A stretch of 21,468 nucleotides of DNA. Origin: an uncultured Eubacterium sp. (GTDB lineage: Bacteria > Bacillota_A > Clostridia > Lachnospirales > Lachnospiraceae). The stretch covers positions 1 through 21,468 of the forward strand of contig CAOKJJ010000080.1 in NCBI GenBank assembly GCA_948468465.1, in the 5' to 3' direction. Below the pieces are notes generated by a model. That model made no database searches and had not been told where the DNA came from. It saw only the letters and a program-made list of their open reading frames with translations. This document shows positions 7,199-14,606 of this stretch, in pieces; position 1 is the first letter of the stretch, and every line of letters begins with the position of its first letter. A program made the position numbers and the translations under genes.

Positions 7199-7876
7199 TT
7201 ACACCTGCCATTTATATCCCATGCCGCGAATGGTTATAATCCTTTCCGGCCTGCCCGGGTGGTCTTCGATTTTCGTGCGCAGTCTTCGTATATACACAGT
7301 CAGTGTGTTGTTATTCACGTAGTTTTCACTGCTGTCCCAAAGCTTTCCTAAAATCTGTTCCGGAGTCAGCACGATATCCGGGTTTTGCATAAACATACAA
7401 AGCAGCTTATATTCATTAGCGGTTAAATCAAGCGGCACGCCGTTTTTATAGACGTTGTTTTTTAATAATTCGACACGGATGCCATTGGAATTTAACTCGG
7501 TCTGCGTATCGCTAAAATGGTTGCTGCGCCGCAAAGTGGCGTGGATCTTTGACAGCAAAACAGCGAGCTTAAACGGTTTTGTAATATAATCATCCGCGCC
7601 GATATCCAGTCCCATGATGATATCCGTCTCTTCATCAGAGGCAGTCAGAAATAAGATCGGCACTTGGGATGTCCGGCGTATGTTTTTGCACAGATCAAAA
7701 CCGCTGCCGTCAGGAAGGGATACGTCAAGGATGATAAGATCGTAGGTTTTCGTTTCAAAGAACCGGTTCGCCTGCGCACAGGTGCGCGCAACGTCCAGTT
7801 CATAGCCTTGTTTTTTTATGGCAAATGATAAGCCCGTGACAAGGCTTAAGTCGTCCTCGGTTAACAGTATTTTCAT
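7199..7876 (-). CDS. OmpR-family response regulator
   Basis: A 225-residue regulator. The receiver domain (1-115) has the acidic pair Asp 8/Asp 9, phosphoacceptor Asp 51 in LIILDVSLPDG, Thr 78 and Lys 100 in TKPFK. The C-terminal winged helix (about 128-225) includes LTANEYKLL, NTLTVYIRRLRTKIE and the closing RGMGYKW. The ATG at 7876 has AAGGAG six bases upstream; a longer frame from 7939 lacks this and does not fit the family N terminus. It is the first gene of the regulator-kinase-ATPase-permease operon, and direct repeats just upstream suggest autoregulation. Confidence 0.94.
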   Translation of the reverse strand: MKILLTEDDLSLVTGLSFAIKKQGYELDVARTCAQANRFFETKTYDLIILDVSLPDGSGFDLCKNIRRTSQVPILFLTASDEETDIIMGLDIGADDYITKPFKLAVLLSKIHATLRRSNHFSDTQTELNSNGIRVELLKNNVYKNGVPLDLTANEYKLLCMFMQNPDIVLTPEQILGKLWDSSENYVNNNTLTVYIRRLRTKIEDHPGRPERIITIRGMGYKWQV

Positions 7877-7899
7877 TGTTTGCTCCTTTTTTCGAATAT

Positions 7900-7917
7900 A
7901 TGTAAATGGGATGTAAA
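7900..7917 (-). promoter_or_regulatory. Direct repeats TTTACAT upstream of the response regulator
   Basis: On the minus strand TTTACAT occurs twice, 11 bases apart (7911-7917 and 7900-7906), 24 to 41 bases before the start codon. Two half-sites on one helical face are the usual target of OmpR-family dimers, so autoregulation is plausible. It lies downstream of the candidate -10 at 7993-7998, in the leader. Confidence 0.35.
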
Positions 7918-7992
7918 CCCGCAGCCACTCCTTTTTCATACGGTCAGTGCCATAAATGTGCAGGCCTGTCTGAATGGTTACGTTCAGTGTCC

Positions 7993-7998
7993 ATTATA
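7993..7998 (-). promoter_or_regulatory. Candidate -10 of the two-component/ABC operon
   Basis: TATAAT on the minus strand is a perfect -10 hexamer; the -35 position (8016-8021, TTCCAT) is poor. It would start transcription near 7986 and leave a leader of about 110 bases before 7876. The rest of 7999-8170, up to the divergent DUF2975 gene, is very AT-rich and has no promoter I could place with confidence. Confidence 0.4.
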
Positions 7999-8170
7999 CC
8001 GCAACGGTTTTATATATGGAACATGTTTTTTGCCCATGTGATTGTTATATGATTGCTGTATATTAATTTTTATAATAATTTATTGTAATTCGATAAAAAT
8101 ATATTGAAATAAACAAAAAATATGATAATCTAAAAAAGAAGATGAATGAAATGCGAAAGGGGAAGAGAAT

Positions 8171-8650
8171 ATGAAACAGGGAGAAATAGCAAGATGGTTA
8201 AAAGTGATTACATGCGGCATAGGCATTATGGGAGTATTCTTTTTTGTATTTTTAGTGCCCATACTTGCAGGGGAAATGAAAAAAAGTTATCCGCATCTGG
8301 CGTATTTATATTGGCCGGGGCTGCTTTATATTCTTGTGGTTGCCGGCGCCTGTTTTGCCATTTTGATTGAGTTTTGGATAGTATGCTGCCAGATCGGAAA
8401 GGACAATTCTTTTTCCATGGAAAACGCGGAGGCTTTTAAGCAGATCAGCAGGCTGGCGGTTCTGCTGGCAGCCGTATGGTTTTTAGGAGCGGTGTGCCTT
8501 GTGCTGCTGCACTGCCTGCATCCTGCGCTGCTGCTGTTTTTTATATTTGCTTTGTTTATGAGCTTTGCCGTGGCAATCTGCGCAGCGGCGCTGTCACATC
8601 TTGTGCTAAAGGCGTACCAACTGCGTCAGGAAAATGAACTTACGATTTAA
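8171..8650 (+). CDS. DUF2975-like membrane protein
   Basis: A 159-residue protein with four hydrophobic segments (about 17-38, 48-72, 90-112 and 118-142) and short charged ends, the layout of DUF2975 proteins. AAAGGGGA lies upstream of the ATG. It is followed 19 bases later by a small Cro/C1-type regulator, and this membrane-protein/HTH pairing is the usual setting of DUF2975 (YozG-type regulators). The function is not established; the pairing suggests the membrane protein modulates, or is controlled by, the regulator. Confidence 0.8.
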   Translation: MKQGEIARWLKVITCGIGIMGVFFFVFLVPILAGEMKKSYPHLAYLYWPGLLYILVVAGACFAILIEFWIVCCQIGKDNSFSMENAEAFKQISRLAVLLAAVWFLGAVCLVLLHCLHPALLLFFIFALFMSFAVAICAAALSHLVLKAYQLRQENELTI

Positions 8651-8669
8651 CTAAACGGAGGAGCGGAAT

Positions 8670-8903
8670 GTGATTGTAATTAATATTGATGTGATGTTGG
8701 CGAAAAGAAAGATGAGCGTGACACAGCTGGCCGGGCAAATAGGCATTACGCTGGCCAATCTTTCTATTTTAAAAAACGGAAAAGCGAAGGCGGTTAAAAT
8801 CGAAACGCTGAATAAAATATGCCGGGCGCTGGACTGCCAGCCGGGAGATCTTTTGGAGTACCGGCCGGATGATTTGGAAAATGAGGATGCATCAGACGAA
8901 TAA
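8670..8903 (+). CDS. Cro/C1-family (YozG-like) transcriptional regulator
   Basis: A 77-residue helix-turn-helix protein that fills one domain: MLAKRKMSVTQLAGQIGI, then the recognition region TLANLSILKNGKAKAV, then TLNKICRALDCQPGDLLEY, which is the classical ending of small YozG-like regulators. It starts at GTG 8670, with GGAGGAG (8657-8663) six bases upstream; the ATG at 8668 is out of frame. The adjacent DUF2975 and DUF4173-like genes are on the same strand and close together, so they are probably one operon and may be its targets. Confidence 0.92.
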   Translation: MIVINIDVMLAKRKMSVTQLAGQIGITLANLSILKNGKAKAVKIETLNKICRALDCQPGDLLEYRPDDLENEDASDE

Positions 8904-8920
8904 CGACATGGGGTGATGAT

Positions 8921-9034
8921 ATGGAAAACAAAGATAATACGGAAAGCAAAAATAATATGGAAAACGAAAATAATATGGAAAATAAAAATATTACAGAAAA
9001 CGAAAATAATACGGAAAATGAAAATAATATGGAA
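8921..9034 (+). repeat. Six 18-base tandem repeats at the start of the DUF4173-like gene
   Basis: Six in-frame 18-base units run from 8921 to 9028 (for example ATGGAAAACGAAAATAAT), followed by a partial seventh. Each encodes a hexapeptide of the form (M/T)EN(E/K)NN. Units differ by a few substitutions. Because the unit length is divisible by three, copy-number changes would lengthen or shorten the N terminus without shifting the frame. Confidence 0.85.
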
Positions 9035-10579
9035 TCGGAAATGTTTACAGATACGCTGTTTGCAGAAGAACCGTCTGCTCTGCGGGCTGAGCAGTTTAAA
9101 AAGCTCGGTTTGCCAAGCCTTTTGTATGCGTTTGTTTATACGATCTGCATGTTTCAAAACGGCAGTGGGATAACGATGCCGGTGTGGATTGCGGCAACGA
9201 TTTTTTATGCATGCACGGTGATGCGAAAAATTGCGGCCGGACAATGCTGCCGCCTGCGCAAGGGCAGCCTGTTTTATATTACCGTAATGCTTTTGCTTGG
9301 AATTTCTACATTTTTTACGGATGCGGTTTGCGTGATCTGGCTGAATCATATTGGATTTTTTATCATGCTTGTGATGTTTTTGCTGCATCAGTTTCATGAT
9401 GACAGCCAGTGGGATTTTTCAAAAAGCCTTTCGGAAATGCTGCTGGCGGTGTTTGGCAGTATGGGCTGCATGTTTGTGCCGTTCACAGACGCTTATGCAT
9501 GCTGGCAGGAGAAAAAAGGGAAGAAGAACAAAAAGCTTCGGGCGGTTTTGATTGGGCTTGCACTGGCGGTGCCGGGAATATTGATGCTTGGATTATGCCT
9601 GATGTTTGCCGACGCCGTCTTTGAGGCAATGGTGGAGCGGCTTTTTGCGGGCTTTCGTGTTTCGGAAAATGTAATGGAAGTCATTATTATGCTGCTGTTT
9701 GGATTTTTTTCTTCTTATTGCGGGATGCGTTATCTTGCCCGCCGCGGCGATATACAGTTTAAGACAAGTGAAACAGCGTTTGACGCGGTAATCGCAATGA
9801 CGTTTTCCGGCGTGCTGCTTGTGATGTATGTGATTTTCTGCGGGGTGCAGGTACTGTATTTATTTGCGGGAAATATGCGGCTGCCAAGGGGAATGACTTA
9901 TGCGCAGTATGCACATCGGGGCTTTTATATGTTATTGTTTGTATGTTTTGTAAATTTTGTGCTGGTGTTATGTATGCGCAAATATTTTGCGAGGCATAAA
10001 ATACTGGATGGCATGCTGCTTTCCATCTGCGCATGTACCTATGTGATGCTTGCTTCCAGCGCGTACCGGATGTTTTTATACATTGGCGCTTATCAGCTGA
10101 CCGTTATGCGTGTATTTGTGCTGGCAGCGCTTATCGCATTGTCGTTTTTATTGGCGGGCGTTGTGCTTATCATATGCAGGCCGCGGTTTCCACTGTTTCG
10201 TTACAGTGTCGCTGTAGTAAGCGTAATTTATTTGTGCCTGGCATTTTCGCATATGGACTATTTTATTGCTTCTTATAATCTGTCACATGCGCCGCAGACA
10301 CAAAATATGGACTGGTCCTATTTGTCAGCGCTGTCCCTGGACGCCGCGCCGGCATTGGCGGACTATTATGAACACGCGTCAGGACAGGAGCAGGAACGCA
10401 TAAAATACAGCGCGGGGCGGGCGGAAATGGCGGCAAAAGGACAAATAGACAAAAGTGAACTGTATGAAGAGCATTGGTCTGCGGATTATCTGTATCAGAT
10501 TTATATGGCGCAGCAGAAGCTGGGACTGCGAAACTTTAATGTGTCGCGGTATTGGGCGGTCAGGCTGTTAGCCAAATGA
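8921..10579 (+). CDS. DUF4173/DUF4153-like polytopic membrane protein
   Basis: A 552-residue protein. Residues 1-40 are an acidic, Asn-rich low-complexity tail made of hexapeptide repeats. After residue about 60 there are about a dozen hydrophobic segments, with the FADAVFEAMVERLF region typical of DUF4153/DUF4173 proteins, and a soluble C-terminal tail of about 100 residues from about 450 (NMDWSYLSALSLDAAPALADYYE begins there). The start is preceded by GGGGTGAT. It follows the small regulator by 17 bases. The function of the family is not established. The repeat tail is probably an unstructured cytoplasmic extension, and the translation start could lie at a later Met within it (for example unit 3 or 4). 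Confidence 0.82.
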   Translation: MENKDNTESKNNMENENNMENKNITENENNTENENNMESEMFTDTLFAEEPSALRAEQFKKLGLPSLLYAFVYTICMFQNGSGITMPVWIAATIFYACTVMRKIAAGQCCRLRKGSLFYITVMLLLGISTFFTDAVCVIWLNHIGFFIMLVMFLLHQFHDDSQWDFSKSLSEMLLAVFGSMGCMFVPFTDAYACWQEKKGKKNKKLRAVLIGLALAVPGILMLGLCLMFADAVFEAMVERLFAGFRVSENVMEVIIMLLFGFFSSYCGMRYLARRGDIQFKTSETAFDAVIAMTFSGVLLVMYVIFCGVQVLYLFAGNMRLPRGMTYAQYAHRGFYMLLFVCFVNFVLVLCMRKYFARHKILDGMLLSICACTYVMLASSAYRMFLYIGAYQLTVMRVFVLAALIALSFLLAGVVLIICRPRFPLFRYSVAVVSVIYLCLAFSHMDYFIASYNLSHAPQTQNMDWSYLSALSLDAAPALADYYEHASGQEQERIKYSAGRAEMAAKGQIDKSELYEEHWSADYLYQIYMAQQKLGLRNFNVSRYWAVRLLAK

Positions 10580-10612
10580 TTTTACTTTTGCATTCCATCC
10601 GGCCGCCGCTTG

Positions 10613-10621
10613 TGTTATACT
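10613..10621 (+). promoter_or_regulatory. Candidate extended -10 promoter of the cobA-hemD operon
   Basis: TGTTATACT (TG-n-TATACT) is a good extended -10; no matching -35 is seen. Transcription would start near 10628, leaving a leader of about 75 bases. I looked for a cobalamin riboswitch in 10580-10701 and saw none. Confidence 0.45.
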
Positions 10622-10701
10622 GTAATCATGAAACCGCAGACACCGCGACGCGGATTTTTAAAGAGCCTGCATTCAGATAAGTAAGAAAGGTTGAATTGTG
10701 C

Positions 10702-12282
10702 ATGGAAAAAGATTCTAAAAAGCAATCCGGTTCATCTGGAAAAGTATATTTTGTCGGTGCGGGGCCGTCAGATCCGGGGCTTCTTACGGTCAAGGGCTTA
10801 CAGGCGCTGCAAAGCGCGCAGGCCGTTATTTATGACGCATTGATCGGGCCCGGCATCTTAAGTCTGATACCGCAGACGGCAGAAAAAATACCGGTAGGCA
10901 AGCGTGCCGGCAGACATTCGGTGAAACAGGAAGAGATTAACCGTCTGATTTTGGAACAGGCGCAAAAAGGCAGAACGGTTGTGCGGTTAAAAGGCGGTGA
11001 TCCGTTTTTGTTCGGCAGAGGCGGGGAAGAGCTGGAGCTTTTGCTTGCACATGGGATACCGTATGAGATTGTGCCGGGGATTACCTCGGCCCTTGCTGTT
11101 CCTGCTTATGCGGGCATTCCGGTTACATACAGGGGGATATCTTCGAGTGTGCATATCCTGACCGGACATAAAAAGCAGGATGAACCGTTTCATATGGATT
11201 TTGAGGCGTTGGTGCGTGCCGGGGGTACATATGTATGCCTGATGGGGATGTCAGCGCTGCATGAGATCGTATCGGGTTTTTTACAGGCGGGCATGTCTGC
11301 CGATATGCCGGCTGCGGTGATTGAGCAGGGCACCGGGGCAAGACAGCGCACGGTCCTTGCGAAGCTGTCAGCGCTTGAAGAAGAAGTAAAAAAGCAGCGG
11401 CTTTTGGCGCCTGCTGTCATAGTGATCGGAAAGACTGTATCCTGCGCGGAAAAATATGCGTGGCGGGATAAGCTGCCGTTGTCCGGATGCCGTATTGTTG
11501 TCACGAGGCCGGCTTCACGCAGCAAAAAGTTAACGCGGCTTCTGCAGGAGCTTGGAGCGGAGGTAATGGAACAGCCTTCGATTCGCACGCAGCTTCGGGA
11601 GTGTGTCAGCCAGCTTGAAGAAGCATTGGACCGTATTGCAGAGTATGAATATATGGTATTTACGTCTCCGGCCGGCGTGGATTATTTTTTTGCATTGTTA
11701 GATCGTATGGAACGGGACATTCGCTGTATTGGAATGGTCAGACTGGCCGCTATCGGAAGCGCCACCGCGGATGCGCTGAAAAAACGCGGCCTGCGTGTGA
11801 ATCTTGTGCCAAAACGATATAACAGTGAAGCGCTTGGAGCATTACTGCATGAGTCGGTACCGGAAGGCGGCAAAGTACTGCTGCTGCGCTCGGCAATCGG
11901 AAACAGGGAGCTTGTTCCGCTTATACAGGGCAGCAGGCGGATTACAGTCACGGATCTGGCAATTTATGATACCATTTTGAATACGGATGGTGATTTGGCG
12001 CTTATGCAGGAGTCATGCGCCCTGCCAGGGCCGTCTGAAACGAAACAGTCCGCGGAGCACGGCCTGGAAGCGGATATGGTTATGTTTACAAGTGCATCTG
12101 CAGTGCGCGGATTTGTGCAGATGACAAAAGGGCTAGACTATACAAAAGTCTGTGCGGTATGTATCGGGCGGATGACAGCGGATCAGGCGTCCGCTTATGG
12201 CATGTGTGTGCATCTGGCTGAAAAAGAGACAGTGGAAAGCATGGCGGAAGCGGCAGTGCAGCTGTTTCAGCATACAGAATAA
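10702..12282 (+). CDS. cobA-hemD: Fused uroporphyrinogen-III C-methyltransferase / uroporphyrinogen-III synthase
   Basis: A 526-residue fusion. The N-terminal SUMT domain (about 14-250) has VGAGPSDPGLLTVKG (18-32), VVRLKGGDPFLFGRGGEE (93-110) and VPGITSALAVPAYAGIPVT. The C-terminal HemD domain (about 263-525) has VVTRPASRS, FTSPAGVDYFF and MFTSASAVRGF. Together they close hydroxymethylbilane to uroporphyrinogen III and methylate it to precorrin-2, the entry to siroheme and cobalamin. It begins a three-gene operon with hemB and hemL. ATG 10702 has GAAAGG 11 bases upstream; TTG 10696 has the better spacing and is the alternative. Odd points: GPSDPG replaces the usual GPGDPG, and Tyr replaces the usual His in GIPVTYRG. 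Confidence 0.93.
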   Translation: MEKDSKKQSGSSGKVYFVGAGPSDPGLLTVKGLQALQSAQAVIYDALIGPGILSLIPQTAEKIPVGKRAGRHSVKQEEINRLILEQAQKGRTVVRLKGGDPFLFGRGGEELELLLAHGIPYEIVPGITSALAVPAYAGIPVTYRGISSSVHILTGHKKQDEPFHMDFEALVRAGGTYVCLMGMSALHEIVSGFLQAGMSADMPAAVIEQGTGARQRTVLAKLSALEEEVKKQRLLAPAVIVIGKTVSCAEKYAWRDKLPLSGCRIVVTRPASRSKKLTRLLQELGAEVMEQPSIRTQLRECVSQLEEALDRIAEYEYMVFTSPAGVDYFFALLDRMERDIRCIGMVRLAAIGSATADALKKRGLRVNLVPKRYNSEALGALLHESVPEGGKVLLLRSAIGNRELVPLIQGSRRITVTDLAIYDTILNTDGDLALMQESCALPGPSETKQSAEHGLEADMVMFTSASAVRGFVQMTKGLDYTKVCAVCIGRMTADQASAYGMCVHLAEKETVESMAEAAVQLFQHTE

Positions 12283-12327
12283 CAATTTGCAGAATCAAAA
12301 AATAAAGGAAAAAGGACAGATAATCAT

Positions 12328-13311
12328 ATGGAACTGATAAAAAGACCCAGACGTCTGCGCATGCATCCGACGCTGCGCAGGATGGTGCGTGAGACGCGCA
12401 TTGACCAGGCTTCTTTGGTATATCCGATGTTTATTGCCGAAGGAAGCGGTATCAAAGAGGAAATCTCTTCTATGCCGGGACAGTACCGCTGGAGTGTGGA
12501 CCGCATGGGGGAGCAGCTGTCGCAGCTTTTGCAGGCGGGGGTATCGTCGGTGATGTTTTTCGGCATTCCAAAACAAAAAGATGAGACGGGGAGCGGCGCC
12601 TATGCGGAGGATGGCATTATCCAGCAGGCGCTGCGCCAGGCAAAGAAGGACTTTCCGCAGATGTATTATATGGCGGATTTGTGCATGTGTGAATATACGT
12701 CGCATGGACACTGCGGCATTTTGTGCGGGCAACAGGTAGATAATGACAAAACGCTTGCGTATCTGGCACGCATCGCGGTATCGCAGGCGCAGGCAGGCGC
12801 GGATCTGGTTGCGCCGTCTGACATGATGGACGGCAGAGTGGCCGCGATTAGAAAGGCTTTGGACCAGGCCGGATTTGTGCATATCCCGATTATGGCGTAT
12901 TCCGTTAAATATGCGTCATCGTTTTACGGGCCATTTCGTGATGCGGCGGGTTCCGCTCCGGCGTTTGGCGACCGCAGATCCTACCAGATGGATTTTCATA
13001 ACCGCAGGGAAGCGCTGAAAGAAGCGGCCCTGGATGTGGAAGAAGGAGCGGACCTTGTGATGGTAAAGCCGGCGATGGCTTATGCTGACCTGATACGTGA
13101 AGTGCGTGAGCTTGTCAACGTTCCGGTAGCCGCATATAGTGTCAGCGGAGAATACGCGATGATCAAGGCTGCCGCCGCCGCGGGATTTATCCAGGAGGAA
13201 GCCATCGTAACAGAAGCTGCCGTGTGCGCATACCGTGCGGGTGCGGACATTTACATCAGTTATTTTGCAAAAGAGCTTGCGGAGTATAAAAAAGAAGGGA
13301 AGTTTGGATGA
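12328..13311 (+). CDS. hemB: Delta-aminolevulinic acid dehydratase (porphobilinogen synthase)
   Basis: A 327-residue cytosolic enzyme that condenses two 5-aminolevulinate molecules to porphobilinogen. The zinc-binding cysteines are present in DLCMCEYTSHGHCG (Cys 119, 121, 129), so it is the Zn-type enzyme. The Schiff-base lysines are Lys 194 in YSVKYASSFYGPFRDA and Lys 247 in MVKPAMAY. The length is normal. It follows cobA-hemD after a 45-base gap with AAAGGA before the start, and its stop overlaps the hemL start in ATGA. Confidence 0.97.
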   Translation: MELIKRPRRLRMHPTLRRMVRETRIDQASLVYPMFIAEGSGIKEEISSMPGQYRWSVDRMGEQLSQLLQAGVSSVMFFGIPKQKDETGSGAYAEDGIIQQALRQAKKDFPQMYYMADLCMCEYTSHGHCGILCGQQVDNDKTLAYLARIAVSQAQAGADLVAPSDMMDGRVAAIRKALDQAGFVHIPIMAYSVKYASSFYGPFRDAAGSAPAFGDRRSYQMDFHNRREALKEAALDVEEGADLVMVKPAMAYADLIREVRELVNVPVAAYSVSGEYAMIKAAAAAGFIQEEAIVTEAAVCAYRAGADIYISYFAKELAEYKKEGKFG

Positions 13312-14606
13312 TGCAGACGATCACACATTCACAGCAATTATATGAAGAAGCAAAACAATATCTGCCGGGCGGCGTAAATTCTCCGGTGCGTGCGTTTTCC
13401 TCCATCGGGGATACGCCGCGCTTTATAAAAAGGGCGGACGGCCCGTATCTATGGGATGAGGACGGCTGCCGTTACATTGATTATGTCTGCTCGTGGGGGC
13501 CTATGCTGTTAGGACACAACCATCCGGATATATTAAAAAGCGTAACCGAAGCCTGCGGACGGGGGCTTAGCTATGGCGCAGCGACAAAAATAGAAGTGGA
13601 CATGGCAAAGCTGGTCTGTGAAATGGTTCCTTCGATCGAAATGATACGGATGGTCAACTCCGGAACCGAAGCGGTTATGAGCGCCATTCGCGCAGCCAGG
13701 GGATATACGCGCAGAGATAAAATCATAAAATTCGAAGGCTGTTATCACGGACACGCGGACAGCCTGTTAGTAAAAGCCGGTTCCGGCGTCCTTACACAAG
13801 GAGTTCCTGACAGCGCCGGCGTTCCGAATGGCTGTACAAAAGATACGCTGTCAGCTGTATACAATTGTCTGGAAAGTGTAAAAGAACATTTCCTGCGCGA
13901 AGGGGAACAGATCGCAGCCGTTATCGTAGAGCCTGTGGCGGCCAACATGGGCGTTGTCCTGCCGCAGCCTGGATTTTTGGAAGGTCTGCGTGAACTTTGT
14001 ACCCAATACGGCGCTTTGCTTATATTTGATGAAGTCATTACCGGATTTCGCCTGCAGGCAGGCGGTGCGCAGGCCATGTTTGGCGTAACGCCGGATCTGA
14101 CGGTCTTTGGCAAGATCATCGGTGCGGGACTGCCGGTTGGCGCCTATGGAGGAAAACGCTGCGTGATGGAAGTCGTATCACCGCTTGGAACCGTCTACCA
14201 GGCCGGAACGTTAAGCGGCAACCCAATCGCGATGGCGGCCGGCTATGCCATGCTGCAGCTGCTCCATAACAGCCCGCATCTGTATCAGCGGTTAAACGCG
14301 GACGCAGACAGTTTTTTTGCGCGGCTTAAAAATATTTTGCAAAAAGCAGGACTTCCGTATCAGGTCAACCATATCGGATCTTTAGGATGTCTGTTTTTTA
14401 CAGATCTTCCGGTGACCGATTATGAAAGCGCTAAAACATCAGATACAAATGCGTATGCCGCATACTGCCGTTATATGTTAAGCCATGGCGTTTATCTGGC
14501 ACCGGCACAGTTTGAAGCGATGTTTTTGTCCGTGGCGCATACGGAGGAACAGCTGGTGCAGACGTTGGAAACGGTGGAGGAGTATTTTGGGTGTATCAGC
14601 TGTTGA
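13308..14606 (+). CDS. hemL: Glutamate-1-semialdehyde 2,1-aminomutase
   Basis: A 432-residue PLP enzyme that converts glutamate-1-semialdehyde to 5-aminolevulinate (C5 pathway), so it feeds HemB. Markers: PGGVNSPVRAF (20-30), NSGTEAVMSA (117-126), DEVITGFR (241-248) and the PLP lysine Lys 269 in FGKIIGAGLPVGAYGG. Two start codons in tandem (13308 and 13311) overlap the hemB stop; AAGGGA lies seven or ten bases upstream. The 3' end overlaps the convergent LacI-family gene by 11 bases. The hemA reductase that supplies its substrate is not in this window. Confidence 0.97.
   Translation: MMQTITHSQQLYEEAKQYLPGGVNSPVRAFSSIGDTPRFIKRADGPYLWDEDGCRYIDYVCSWGPMLLGHNHPDILKSVTEACGRGLSYGAATKIEVDMAKLVCEMVPSIEMIRMVNSGTEAVMSAIRAARGYTRRDKIIKFEGCYHGHADSLLVKAGSGVLTQGVPDSAGVPNGCTKDTLSAVYNCLESVKEHFLREGEQIAAVIVEPVAANMGVVLPQPGFLEGLRELCTQYGALLIFDEVITGFRLQAGGAQAMFGVTPDLTVFGKIIGAGLPVGAYGGKRCVMEVVSPLGTVYQAGTLSGNPIAMAAGYAMLQLLHNSPHLYQRLNADADSFFARLKNILQKAGLPYQVNHIGSLGCLFFTDLPVTDYESAKTSDTNAYAAYCRYMLSHGVYLAPAQFEAMFLSVAHTEEQLVQTLETVEEYFGCISC

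Noticed and set aside
8651..9397. Long minus-strand frame opposite the HTH and DUF4173-like genes
   Set aside because: Low-complexity runs of Phe/Ile/His are the reverse complement of the AT-rich hexapeptide repeats, and it overlaps two well-supported plus-strand genes.
10643..10659. Short CCGC/GCGG hairpin followed by ATTTTT in the cobA-hemD leader
   Set aside because: A four-pair stem is too short to call a terminator or attenuator, and no alternative pairing or leader peptide was convincing.
10580..10701. Possible cobalamin riboswitch before cobA-hemD
   Set aside because: The stretch is too short for the full riboswitch and the conserved B12-box bases were not seen.
12295..12882. Minus-strand frame opposite hemB
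   Set aside because: It is wholly antisense to hemB, whose catalytic and metal-binding residues are all present; the opposite frame has no recognisable domain.
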